From Fidelibacterota bacterium (GTDB lineage Bacteria; Fidelibacterota; Marinisomatia; Marinisomatales; CAZVFT01), in the NCBI GenBank assembly GCA_014381485.1, contig JACNLN010000106.1, positions 1 through 17,482 of the forward strand: a stretch of DNA of 17,482 bases, written 5' to 3'. A program made the translations under genes and the position numbers. Below, one piece after another: positions 7,271-15,212 of the stretch. Below the pieces are notes generated by a model, which worked only from the letters and a program-made list of their open reading frames with translations, was not told the origin of the DNA and did no database searches. The number at the start of each line of letters is the position of its first letter. The stretch's first letter is position 1.

Positions 7271-8203
7271 ATGAAAGTCTTCAGCGGCAGCTCCAACCGT
7301 CCCCTTGCCAGGGAGATTGTCGACCATCTTGGTATTGACTTGGGAAAAGTTGCGATTTCCCGGTTCAGCGATGGGGAGATATGGATCAAGTATGAAGAAA
7401 ATATCCGCGGTGAGGATGTTTTTGTCATTCAGTCAACCAATCCACCTGCTGAGAACATTCTGGAACTGATATTAATGATAGATGCGGCTGTTCGTGCATC
7501 TGCAGATCGAGTGACTGTAGTAATTCCGTATTATGGATATGGTCGTCAGGACAGGAAAGACCAACCGCGAGTTCCCATTTCTGCCAGGGTTATGATGGAT
7601 ATGATGAATAGCGTAGGAGTAGGTAGAATATTAACGATGGATCTTCATTCATCTCAGATACAGGGATTTACCAATACGCCCTTTGATCACCTCTATGCAA
7701 AACAGGTCATTTTTGAACGATTAAGGCAGATGGATATCTTGTCTGATAAAACCGTCATTCTATCTCCAGATGTTGGGAGCGCTCCTATGGCACAATCTTT
7801 TGCAAGGCATCTGGGGGTAAGTTTTGCTCTCATTGATAAACGGCGAACTGGCCATCATATGTCGGAGGTTGCGAATCTTATTGGTGATTTAAAAGACAAA
7901 CTTGTAATTCTCATTGATGATATGATAGATACGGCCGGAACCGTGATCAACGCAGCAAAGGCTGCTGAAGAAAATGGGGCACAATCCGTTATGGTCTTTG
8001 CGACTCATGGCATATTTTCAGGAGAAGCAAACAAAAAGCTAATGAATTCATACATCGATAAAGTTATTGTTACCAATACACTGGATATTCCAGAGGAATT
8101 GAAATTTGAAAAATTAGAAATCATTTCTGTAGCAAAACTCTTCTCAAATGCCATTCAATGTATTTATAATGGCGAGTCTATCAGCGCTTTATTTGAATTT
8201 TAA
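7271..8203 (+). CDS. prs: Ribose-phosphate pyrophosphokinase (PRPP synthetase)
   Basis: A 310-residue cytosolic enzyme that makes PRPP from ribose 5-phosphate and ATP, feeding purine, pyrimidine, histidine, tryptophan and NAD synthesis. Seen: an N-terminal FSGSSNRPLA segment, FSDGEIWIK, VFVIQSTNPPAENILELILMIDA in pieces, the flexible-loop and ATP region PYYGYGRQDRKD, LDLHSSQIQGF-like MDLHSSQIQGF, and the ribose-5-phosphate loop IDDMIDTAGT (215-224). Length is standard for class I enzymes. The ATG has a good AAGGAAG Shine-Dalgarno at 7256-7262. It heads prs-rplY-pth (12-nt gap to rplY), a linkage common in bacteria. The repeat before it is shared with hppA. Confidence 0.98.
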   Translation: MKVFSGSSNRPLAREIVDHLGIDLGKVAISRFSDGEIWIKYEENIRGEDVFVIQSTNPPAENILELILMIDAAVRASADRVTVVIPYYGYGRQDRKDQPRVPISARVMMDMMNSVGVGRILTMDLHSSQIQGFTNTPFDHLYAKQVIFERLRQMDILSDKTVILSPDVGSAPMAQSFARHLGVSFALIDKRRTGHHMSEVANLIGDLKDKLVILIDDMIDTAGTVINAAKAAEENGAQSVMVFATHGIFSGEANKKLMNSYIDKVIVTNTLDIPEELKFEKLEIISVAKLFSNAIQCIYNGESISALFEF

Positions 8204-8215
8204 GGAGATAGTATT

Positions 8216-8881
8216 ATGGCTTACGAGTTTAAGTTGAAAGTCGAAAGGCGAAAAAATATAGGAAAACAGGCTGCGAAGCACATAAGACAGGAAGGAAAAA
8301 TTCCTGGAATCTTTTACTCTTCAGACGTGAAACCAATTCCTTTTGTTGTTGACAGAAAGCACCTTCAGCAGGCGTTTCAGTCGGAAGCTCATGTATATGC
8401 GGTGACGGTTGGTAGGAAAAAGGTACACGCCATTTTCAAGGAGGTGCAATATCACCCGGTGACTGATGAAGTGCTGCACGTTGATCTTTTTGGAATCAGG
8501 TTAAAAGATAGAATCAACATTATGGTACATATTATGGTCGAAGGAGAACCTGTCGGAGTTAAAGCTGGGGGAGTTCTGACTCAGAATGTGACGGAATTGG
8601 AAATTTCCTGCCTGGCGACGGAGGTGCCGGATGCTATCCGCATTGATGTGTCGGAATTGGACTTGGGTGGAAGTATTCACGCTGGAGAAGTGGATTTGGG
8701 GGAAGTGGAACTTGTGACCAATCCGGAAACTACCGTTGTATCGGTTAATGTTCCAAGAAAGGCTGAAATGGAGATTGAGGTACCTGAAGTGGAGATTGAA
8801 GAAGTTGAGGAGGTTGAAGAAGTTGAGGAGGCTGAAGAAGAACCCGAGGAGAGAGAAGGCGAAGAGGAACCGAAATCTTGA
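8216..8881 (+). CDS. rplY: 50S ribosomal protein L25 (long CTC-type)
   Basis: A 221-residue 5S-rRNA-binding ribosomal protein of the general-stress/CTC type. The N-terminal L25 domain (about 1-92) includes R..IGKQAAKHIRQEGKIPGIFY and FKEVQYHPVTDEVLHVDLFGI segments. The C-terminal TL5-like domain (about 95-180) has VGVKAGGVL and a stretch ending TTVVSVNVPRK. Residues 183-221 are an acidic tail dominated by E and V-E-E repeats, probably disordered. Shine-Dalgarno AAGGAG (8202-8207) overlaps the prs stop. Its TGA stop shares its last base with the pth ATG. Confidence 0.96.
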   Translation: MAYEFKLKVERRKNIGKQAAKHIRQEGKIPGIFYSSDVKPIPFVVDRKHLQQAFQSEAHVYAVTVGRKKVHAIFKEVQYHPVTDEVLHVDLFGIRLKDRINIMVHIMVEGEPVGVKAGGVLTQNVTELEISCLATEVPDAIRIDVSELDLGGSIHAGEVDLGEVELVTNPETTVVSVNVPRKAEMEIEVPEVEIEEVEEVEEVEEAEEEPEEREGEEEPKS

Positions 8882-9432
8882 TGAATGCCTTTATCGGATT
8901 GGGTAATGTAGATGCACAATATGCTAACACAAAACACAATTTCGGATTTTGGGTGGTGGATAAATTGGCACAGAGATGGAACATGTCTTTCCGACCGGGG
9001 AGAGGTAATTACATCTACGTTCAAAAGAAATCGGGAGATGTTATTCTGGCAAAACCCACATTTGGGATGAACAGAAGCGGTATCCCTGTGAAAGAGATTG
9101 TGAGCCGTTGGAATATTCCTTTTTCGAACCTTTGCATCATTTTGGACGATGTAGATCTTCCTTTGGGAACGATGAGAATTCGCCCCCAGGGAGGTGATGG
9201 ATGCCACCGTGGAATGGAATCCATTATTTATCAATTAGGTGACAACAAATTTCCAAGAATCAGGATGGGAATTGGGACTGACGAAAAGATGCGTCCAGCG
9301 GAAAAATATGTTTTAAAACCGTTCCTAAAGCAGGATAAATCTCTTGCTGAAGAGATGATTGTACGCGGAGCTGATGCCGTGGAAATGTTTCAGGCGAGGG
9401 GCATTGAAAAAGCGATGTCTGAGTTTAATTGA
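8881..9432 (+). CDS. pth: Peptidyl-tRNA hydrolase Pth
   Basis: An enzyme of about 183 residues that recycles peptidyl-tRNAs dropped by ribosomes. Key residues are visible: Asn9 in GLGN, the catalytic base His19 (TKHN), Asn64 in the FGMNRSG segment and Asp89 (DDVDLPLG), matching Asn10, His20, Asn68 and Asp93 of the E. coli enzyme. The position equivalent to E. coli Asn114 is Arg110 (GCHRGM rather than GHNGL). GIGTDEK and KYVLKPF segments follow in the right order. ATG at 8881 shares its A with the rplY TGA, a tight coupling. A TTG one codon earlier is possible but less likely. Confidence 0.95.
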   Translation: MNAFIGLGNVDAQYANTKHNFGFWVVDKLAQRWNMSFRPGRGNYIYVQKKSGDVILAKPTFGMNRSGIPVKEIVSRWNIPFSNLCIILDDVDLPLGTMRIRPQGGDGCHRGMESIIYQLGDNKFPRIRMGIGTDEKMRPAEKYVLKPFLKQDKSLAEEMIVRGADAVEMFQARGIEKAMSEFN

Positions 9433-9476
9433 ATGGTAACCCCGACCTACGTTACGGGATTTCGCTTCGCTCAACT

Positions 9477-9520
9477 GGTGAGTGGTGAATGTACGTTTTA
9501 CATAATTACGTTTTATTAAG
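9477..9520 (+). repeat. Intergenic repeat, copy 2, before hppA
   Basis: Its last 29 nt are identical to 7212-7240, and the upstream GGTGAGTGGT words match copy 1. The rest of the pth-hppA gap (9433-9476) contains CTACGTTACGGGATTTCGCTTCGC-like words unlike the flanking genes and not shared with copy 1. The copy ends 20 nt before the hppA ATG, immediately before its GAGGAG Shine-Dalgarno (9524-9529). Confidence 0.75.
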
Positions 9521-9540
9521 GCTGAGGAGATAGCAAGATT

Positions 9541-11586
9541 ATGGACAATTTCTATTTAATTCCGATTGCGGGTATTCTGGCATTGATTTATGCCTTCTGG
9601 AAATCGGTTTGGGTTAACAGAAGAGATCCGGGGACAGAGAGGATGGTAGAAATCGGGAATGCCGTTCGTGAGGGTGCTATGGCTTTTTTGGTTAGGGAGT
9701 ACAAAGTGCTTGCTGTTTTTGTGATTGCCGTGGCAGTTCTCCTTGCTTTTGGGAATGTTAAGCAGGGAACAAGTTTGGTTGCCCTCTCCTTTGTGGTGGG
9801 CGCACTATGTAGTGGTCTGGCTGGATATTTTGGAATGCGCGTTGCCACGGCAGCGAACAACCGAACCACACAGGCTGCCCGTACAAGTTTGAATGATGCG
9901 TTAATGGTGGCATTCAACGGTGGTTCCGTTATGGGAATGAGTGTGGTTGGACTGGGCGTTATTGGTCTTTCTGTTTTGTTCTACTTCTATGGCGGACTTA
10001 ACGAAGATGTTGATCTTCCAAGAGTAATGAAAATTCTATCAGGCTTTGCTATGGGGGCATCATCTATTGCTCTTTTCGCTCGAGTTGGGGGTGGAATTTT
10101 TACGAAAGCTGCAGATGTTGGAGCGGATCTTGTGGGGAAAGTTGAAGCTGGGATCCCCGAAGATGATCCAAGAAACCCCGCTACCATTGCGGATAATGTG
10201 GGTGATAATGTGGGCGATGTGGCTGGCATGGGAGCTGATCTATTTGAATCGTATGTGGGCTCAATAGTGGGCGCCATGGTTCTGGCTGCCACCGCCGGAC
10301 TGGGAAATCTTGTCTTGCTTCCTCTGGTTCTCGCGGGCAGTGGTATTGTTGTTTCTATTATTGGGACTTTTTTCGTAAGAACAAAAGAAGGAGGGAATCC
10401 ACAGAACGCACTGAATATTGGGACATTTGGTGCTGGCGGACTGATGATTATTATTAGCTATTTTGTGATTCAAAGGTTTGTCCCAGGTGTTATTGAAATG
10501 GGTGAAAAGCTGGTAAGCGGAACAGATGTATTTCTCTCTACAATTGTCGGCTTGATCGCTGGGATTTTAATTGGATTGTTAACAGAATATTTCACCTCTG
10601 AAGCCCGCAAACCAGCCAGGACTATTGCAAAATCTAGCGAGACAGGCGCGGCAACAAATATCATTGCAGGTCTTGCAAATGGGATGTTTTCCACAGCATT
10701 TCCGGTGTTAACCCTTGCTATAGCAATTATTCTTTCGTACTACTTTTCTGGCTTGTACGGAATTGCCATTGCTGCCCTCGGGATGTTATCTACAACTGGG
10801 ATTCAACTTGCAGTGGATGCCTATGGACCCATTGCAGACAATGCTGGTGGATGTGCTGAGATGGCTGAGCTTCCTTCAGAAGTTCGACAGAGAACGGATA
10901 AGCTGGACGCAGTGGGGAATACTACTGCCGCTATTGGAAAAGGATTTGCTATTGGCTCTGCAGCTCTGACGGCTTTAGCCCTCTTTGCTGCCTACCGGGA
11001 AACGGTGGCAAGCGTTACGGGCACACCGCTTGAGCTGAATATCAGCAATCCACGGATTATGGCAGGGTTACTCATTGGTGCAGGACTACCATTTGTTTTT
11101 TCATCCTTTGCATTGCGTGCAGTAGGAAGGGCAGCTTTTGATATGATTGAGGAAGTTCGCCGACAGTTTAGAGAAATTAAGGGATTGCTTGAAGGAAAAG
11201 CACGGGCAGATTATGCTCGCTGTGTGGATATTGCTACCGCCGCTGCCATTAAACGAATGATTGCTCCCGGACTTTTGGCTGTGTTGACACCCGTATTTTT
11301 TGGACTGGTTCTTCATGATCCTGAAATGCTCGGCGGTGTTCTCGCTGGCGTCACGGTATCGGGAGTTCTGCTGGCAATTTTTATGGCGAATGCCGGCGGT
11401 TCATGGGACAATGCTAAGAAATACATAGAAGCGGATAATTTAGGTGGAAAGGGATCAGATACTCATAAAGCAGCTGTTGTGGGAGATACAGTGGGAGACC
11501 CATTTAAGGATACAGCAGGACCATCTTTGAATATTCTGATCAAACTGATGTCAGTGATTTCACTGGTGATTGCACCAATGTTTTAA
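9541..11586 (+). CDS. hppA: K+-dependent membrane-bound ion-translocating pyrophosphatase
   Basis: A 681-residue integral membrane protein, expected to have about 16 membrane segments, that hydrolyses cytosolic pyrophosphate and pumps H+ and/or Na+ outward. Substrate and Mg2+ motifs are intact: DVGADLVGKVE (192-202), DNVGDNVGDVAGMGADLFESY-type acid-rich loop (about 218-238), and near the C-terminus ANAGGSWDNAKKYIE and GDTVGDPFKDTAGPS (about 648-662). The segment GNTTAAIGKG has Ala463 and Gly466 where K+-independent enzymes carry Lys and Thr, so this is the K+-dependent class. That class includes H+, Na+ and dual pumps; I cannot decide which from reading alone. It appears monocistronic, starts at ATG behind GAGGAG, and has the prs-type repeat in its leader. 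Confidence 0.97.
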   Translation: MDNFYLIPIAGILALIYAFWKSVWVNRRDPGTERMVEIGNAVREGAMAFLVREYKVLAVFVIAVAVLLAFGNVKQGTSLVALSFVVGALCSGLAGYFGMRVATAANNRTTQAARTSLNDALMVAFNGGSVMGMSVVGLGVIGLSVLFYFYGGLNEDVDLPRVMKILSGFAMGASSIALFARVGGGIFTKAADVGADLVGKVEAGIPEDDPRNPATIADNVGDNVGDVAGMGADLFESYVGSIVGAMVLAATAGLGNLVLLPLVLAGSGIVVSIIGTFFVRTKEGGNPQNALNIGTFGAGGLMIIISYFVIQRFVPGVIEMGEKLVSGTDVFLSTIVGLIAGILIGLLTEYFTSEARKPARTIAKSSETGAATNIIAGLANGMFSTAFPVLTLAIAIILSYYFSGLYGIAIAALGMLSTTGIQLAVDAYGPIADNAGGCAEMAELPSEVRQRTDKLDAVGNTTAAIGKGFAIGSAALTALALFAAYRETVASVTGTPLELNISNPRIMAGLLIGAGLPFVFSSFALRAVGRAAFDMIEEVRRQFREIKGLLEGKARADYARCVDIATAAAIKRMIAPGLLAVLTPVFFGLVLHDPEMLGGVLAGVTVSGVLLAIFMANAGGSWDNAKKYIEADNLGGKGSDTHKAAVVGDTVGDPFKDTAGPSLNILIKLMSVISLVIAPMF

Positions 11587-11600
11587 TTTATGGTGTGATG

Positions 11601-11642
11601 GAGCTTGCCCCGTGTAGCGGTATAATTTCCTATACTGGGTGA
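11601..11642. repeat. Degenerate intergenic repeat (GAGCTTGCC type), copy A
   Basis: This runs from GAGCTTGCC to GGGTGA and resembles 15138-15180 in order of words: GAGCTTGCC, a (C)CxTGTA.CG block, GTAT, then TAT.. GGGTGA. Within it, CGGTATA (11618-11624) can pair with TATACTG (11631-11637), around a 6-nt loop. It fills most of the hppA-rpsF gap. No T-run follows, so it is not a standard terminator. Confidence 0.4.
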
Positions 11643-11673
11643 AGAGTAAAGGGAGTAAGATACTTATTAATTT

Positions 11674-11680
11674 GAGGAGG
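11674..11680 (+). promoter_or_regulatory. Strong Shine-Dalgarno fixing the rpsF TTG start
   Basis: GAGGAGG lies 8 nt before TTG at 11689. The following codons give RYYEILYIV, the canonical N-terminus of S6, so the rare TTG start is well supported. Confidence 0.85.
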
Positions 11681-11688
11681 AAATAGCT

Positions 11689-12015
11689 TTGCGGTACTAT
11701 GAAATTCTTTACATTGTGCATCCCGATTTTGAAGAGGAGAGACTATTAAAAGTACAAGACGATGTGAATGATCGTGTAAAAAAGTTGGGATCAAAAATAA
11801 TCAATTCTTACATGTGGGGAAAGCGTAAGTTGGCGTATCTTGTGGATAAGCAAAAATATGGCACATATATGATGCTTCAGTATGAAACGGAGACACCAGC
11901 CGTTGATGAACTGAACAGTTGGATGGAGCTGAATGAGGCAATTCTGGCTTATTATACTGTTCGTCTAAATCAAAGACCTGAGGAAAAGGAATTAGGTGAA
12001 TCTAATGGAGAATAA
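11689..12015 (+). CDS. rpsF: 30S ribosomal protein S6
   Basis: A 108-residue small-subunit protein that pairs with S18 on the platform of the 30S subunit. Recognisable segments are YYEILYIVHPDF at the N-terminus, a central GKRKLAYLVDKQKYGTY strand-turn (usually RRLAYPI-like), and LNEAILAYYTVRL. Length is normal. It uses a TTG start behind a strong Shine-Dalgarno. Followed by rpsR after 36 nt and then rplI. The ssb gene that often lies between rpsF and rpsR is absent here. Confidence 0.96.
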   Translation: MRYYEILYIVHPDFEEERLLKVQDDVNDRVKKLGSKIINSYMWGKRKLAYLVDKQKYGTYMMLQYETETPAVDELNSWMELNEAILAYYTVRLNQRPEEKELGESNGE

Positions 12016-12051
12016 TTTGAAACATAAATTGAGTAAACATCGGAGGGAACT

Positions 12052-12276
12052 ATGACAATTATGAGCAGGCGAAGGATCTGCAAATTCTGTGAAGATAGCG
12101 ATCTCGCCATTGATTATAAAAATGTAAGGCTGATCCGTAAGTTTGTTAGCGAACAGGGGAAAATAATTCCCAAAAGGGTAACAGGTACCTGTGCAAAACA
12201 CCAGAGAGAATTAACCCGCGCCATCAAGCGAGCACGGAACATTGCCCTGTTATCTTATTCAGGCGAAGAACTTTAA
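12052..12276 (+). CDS. rpsR: 30S ribosomal protein S18 (zinc-binding C+ form)
   Basis: A 74-residue S18 with RRRICKFC near the N-terminus, IDYKNVRLIRKFVSEQGKI-type core and TGTCAKHQRELTRAIKRAR, all characteristic. Cys10, Cys13, Cys47 and His50 form the metal-ligand set of the zinc-binding variant that many lineages have lost. The start is ambiguous: ATG at 12052 lies only 4 nt after GGAGGG, while a second ATG at 12061 lies 13 nt after it. The family's usual short N-terminus does not decide between them. Confidence 0.96.
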   Translation: MTIMSRRRICKFCEDSDLAIDYKNVRLIRKFVSEQGKIIPKRVTGTCAKHQRELTRAIKRARNIALLSYSGEEL

Positions 12277-12302
12277 TCCGAGTACTGGGAGGTATAAACA
12301 AG

Positions 12303-12746
12303 ATGGAAGTTATTCTACTTCAGGATGTTGAAAAATTAGGAAACGCAGGTGACGTTGTCTTGGTAAAGCCGGGATATGCACGCAATTACCTGATTCCCAA
12401 AGGTCTGGCAGTGGAAGCTACCCCGGGGAAAATCAGGGTGGTTCAAGCTGAGAAGGAACAACAGATAGCCCGAGATCAAAAGGCACTAATAAATGTTCAA
12501 AAAATGGCAGAAAAAATTGCAAAGTTAAAAATTTCCACGCCAGTACCTGTGGGTAAGGAAGATCGGGTTTTTGGCTCGGTAACAGCCATTACTATTGCCA
12601 ACCTGATCAATGAAAAGGGCTTTAATGTGGATAAAAAGGATATTCTTCTCGATGAACCCATCAGATCCCTTGGCGTGTATTCTGTTCTGGTGAAACTTGA
12701 GCAAGGTATTCAGACCGAAGTAAAGGTCTATGTCATTAAAGAATAG
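12303..12746 (+). CDS. rplI: 50S ribosomal protein L9
   Basis: A 147-residue large-subunit protein with the usual two-domain dumbbell. The N-terminal rRNA-binding domain starts MEVILLQDVEKLGNAGDVV and includes VKPGYARNYLIPKGLA. A long central helix is rich in K, E and Q (about 45-75), followed by a C-terminal domain containing GKEDRVFGSVT and a LGVYSVLVKL segment. The Shine-Dalgarno GGGAGGT is at 12287-12293. It is the last gene of rpsF-rpsR-rplI and is followed by a strong intrinsic terminator. Confidence 0.97.
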   Translation: MEVILLQDVEKLGNAGDVVLVKPGYARNYLIPKGLAVEATPGKIRVVQAEKEQQIARDQKALINVQKMAEKIAKLKISTPVPVGKEDRVFGSVTAITIANLINEKGFNVDKKDILLDEPIRSLGVYSVLVKLEQGIQTEVKVYVIKE

Positions 12747-12771
12747 AGACATTTCTTGAAACACGTTCTTT

Positions 12772-12799
12772 ACCCTCTGTTTGATGCAGGGGGTTTTTT
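12772..12799 (+). terminator. Intrinsic terminator after rplI
   Basis: ACCCTCTG pairs with CAGGGGGT over 8 bp (one T-G pair) around a 7-nt loop, followed directly by a run of six T ending at 12799. It closes the rpsF-rpsR-rplI unit and separates it from priA. This is the clearest terminator in the window. Confidence 0.85.
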
Positions 12800-12837
12800 A
12801 TTGCACGTTTGTAAGACCACTTCTATTTTAACGCACG

Positions 12838-15072
12838 ATGTTTGCTGACATATCATTCCCAATCTCAAGTTATAAAGTCTTCACCTACCGAATACCTGAA
12901 AAGTTTTCAGGTAAAATTCAGGTGGGAGTAAGGGTTCGAGCCCCATTTGGACCGAAAAGGATGGCACAGGGAGTAGTAGTAAAACTGCAAAAGAAAGTAG
13001 ACTTTAAAGGTAAAATCCGGTACATCTCAGCAATTGTGGATGAAACCCCCATTTTTGATAAAACTCTCTGGGAACTTTTGAACTGGGTGAGCAGGTATTA
13101 CCTGTCGCCTATGGGGCAGGTGATGAAATGTGCGGTTCCCCAAAAACTGAGCAGTACTTATTCTCCCGCCAAACAGTTGATGGTAATGAAAAACGAAATG
13201 TCGAACGATGATCTGACAGCATTGAAAGAAAAAGCACCAAAACAATTCCGATTGATGGAGGCATTGGAAGAACAGGAGGAGCCGATTCCCATTGCTTCAC
13301 TTAAAAACGTGGGTAAAAATATCTCGGCTATTTGTAGAACTTTAGAAAAAAAAGGGTTTGTTACGATTTCCTCGGTACCCAGCATTCCGGATTCTTCCAG
13401 TCTCACACTCAAGCTTTTGAAGAAGAAAATTACCTTCTCAAAAGAGCAAAGGAATGTCATTACCGAGCTTGAAGAGCATCTGGGAAAAAGGGAGTTTTAT
13501 CCCTATCTTCTCCATGGTGCCACTGGAAGTGGTAAAACAGAAATCTACATTCATCTGGCAAAACAGGCAGAGGAGCGAAAGCAGACATCTATTATGTTGC
13601 TGCCAGAGATTGCCCTGACACCCCAGATTGCCGGGAGATTTCGAGCGGTGTTTGGAGAGCGTGTTGCCATCTGGCACAGTCGGATGTCCCCCGTAGAGAG
13701 GGCGTGGACGTGGAATCAGATATGCGCAGGAGCTTATTCTGTGGTCGTGGGAGCCAGAAGTGCAATTTTTACTCCTTTGAGAAATGTGGGACTCATCATT
13801 GTAGATGAGGAACAGGAGGGGAGCTACAAACAGGAAAGCCCTGCCCCTCGGTACCAGGCTAGAGATGTGGCATTGATTCGGGGAAAATTGAGTGGCGCAC
13901 TCACAGTTCTTGCGGGCGCGACCCCCAGCATAGAATCATATTATAACAAAGCAGTGAAGAAGTTGAACTACATTAGAATGAAATACCGATATGGGAAAGC
14001 AAAATATCCACAGGTTCATATTGTGGATATGATAAAAGAGCGAGAGGAGACAGAAGACTATCGCATACTATTTTCTCGGTTGCTGAAGGAGAAAATTCAA
14101 GATCGCCTGGAGAAAAGAGAGCAGGTAATTTTACTTCAAAACCGAAGGGGATTTTCTCCCATTGTTTCCTGTCGGGACTGTGGCTACGTGGAAATGTGCC
14201 GCCATTGTAAAATTCCCCTGACATATCACAAGGTAGAAAAACTGATGAAGTGTCACTACTGTAATTTTACTAAAATGGTTCCCGATGACTGCAAGGAGTG
14301 CAGTGGAACAAATCTATTATTGGGGGGTATTGGAACTCAGAGGGTGGAGGAGAGTTTAATTCAGGAATTTCCAGAAATGCGATTGGTGAGGATGGATTTA
14401 GATACTACCCGACGAAGTGGCGCACACGCGAGGATTCTAAGAAAATTTGATCAAGGTGAGCTCGATGTACTTCTTGGAACTCAGATGATTGCCAAAGGGC
14501 TGGATTTCGAAAATGTAACTCTCGTGGGGGTTATCAATGCAGATACTGGGCTTTTTCTTCCGGACTTCCGGGCAGGTGAGCGGACGTTTCAGCTTATCTA
14601 TCAGGTGGCAGGTCGATCTGGTCGAGGAGAAAAACCCGGTGAGGTAGTCATTCAGACGAACAACCCCGATAATAATACCATTAAATTAGCCGCTCAGCTG
14701 AACATCGAAAAGTATTACAATGTCTGTCTCAATGAGCGGAGCGAACTCCAGTATTCCCCCTTTAGCTGGATGGCAAAAGTGGAATTTGCAGGGAAGAAGA
14801 GGAGTCAGGTGGAACGAGTGGCGGAGGAGGTTTTGTACAGTTTGAAGGAAAAACCAAGATTTTTAAAAATTCTTGGACCTGCTCCCTGCCCTATGGAAAA
14901 GATTCGGGGAAATTATCGTTACCAGATCATCTTTAAGTCACCGAAAGAAAAGGATAAAAATGGAATTTTGATTCACAAATTCCTTGAAAAAAATCTTGTT
15001 GATTCCCCCTTTATGAAAAAAAGAATAGGGGTTACAACCCATGTGGATGTTGATCCAAATACACTTCTTTAA
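12838..15072 (+). CDS. priA: Primosomal replication restart helicase PriA
   Basis: A 744-residue 3'-to-5' superfamily 2 DNA helicase that reloads the replisome at collapsed forks. The N-terminal 3'-DNA-binding domain (about 1-100) begins FADISFPISSYKVFTYRIP. A winged-helix part follows, then Walker A GATGSGKT at 227-234 and a Walker B that reads DEEQE at 323-327 where the family normally has DEEHE or DEEHD. Eight cysteines in four CxxC pairs (CRDC, CRHC, CHYC, CKEC) form the two zinc sites. Helicase motifs V and VI appear as GTQMIAKGLDFENV and QVAGRSGRG. Length is typical. It lies 91 nt after rplI, beyond the terminator, so it needs its own promoter; none is obvious. No Shine-Dalgarno is seen at the ATG. 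Confidence 0.96.
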   Translation: MFADISFPISSYKVFTYRIPEKFSGKIQVGVRVRAPFGPKRMAQGVVVKLQKKVDFKGKIRYISAIVDETPIFDKTLWELLNWVSRYYLSPMGQVMKCAVPQKLSSTYSPAKQLMVMKNEMSNDDLTALKEKAPKQFRLMEALEEQEEPIPIASLKNVGKNISAICRTLEKKGFVTISSVPSIPDSSSLTLKLLKKKITFSKEQRNVITELEEHLGKREFYPYLLHGATGSGKTEIYIHLAKQAEERKQTSIMLLPEIALTPQIAGRFRAVFGERVAIWHSRMSPVERAWTWNQICAGAYSVVVGARSAIFTPLRNVGLIIVDEEQEGSYKQESPAPRYQARDVALIRGKLSGALTVLAGATPSIESYYNKAVKKLNYIRMKYRYGKAKYPQVHIVDMIKEREETEDYRILFSRLLKEKIQDRLEKREQVILLQNRRGFSPIVSCRDCGYVEMCRHCKIPLTYHKVEKLMKCHYCNFTKMVPDDCKECSGTNLLLGGIGTQRVEESLIQEFPEMRLVRMDLDTTRRSGAHARILRKFDQGELDVLLGTQMIAKGLDFENVTLVGVINADTGLFLPDFRAGERTFQLIYQVAGRSGRGEKPGEVVIQTNNPDNNTIKLAAQLNIEKYYNVCLNERSELQYSPFSWMAKVEFAGKKRSQVERVAEEVLYSLKEKPRFLKILGPAPCPMEKIRGNYRYQIIFKSPKEKDKNGILIHKFLEKNLVDSPFMKKRIGVTTHVDVDPNTLL

Positions 15073-15099
15073 ACTGCCTTTACGTGAAATAACAGAGAA

Positions 15100-15180
15100 C
15101 CTGTCCTGTGAAATGTTTATCCTGCTTGCCCTGTAAGGAGCTTGCCTGTCCTGTAACGAAGTATGAGTGTATCGGGGTGA
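15100..15180. repeat. Intergenic direct repeats, including degenerate repeat copy B
   Basis: CCTGTCCTGT occurs at 15100-15109 and 15145-15154. GCTTGCCCTGTAA (15124-15136) recurs in expanded form at 15140-15156. The portion 15138-15180 resembles 11601-11642 (GAGCTTGCC ... GGGTGA). The gap between priA and the next gene (15073-15212) holds little else. I see no terminator or promoter in it. Confidence 0.45.
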
Positions 15181-15212
15181 CTGTATAGGGGCGGAGCATA
15201 TTTCTACACGAT

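Noticed and set aside
8677..9234. A 185-codon minus-strand frame opposite rplY and pth
   Set aside because: Its serine/threonine repeats are just the reverse reading of the L25 acidic tail codons; it is a shadow frame.
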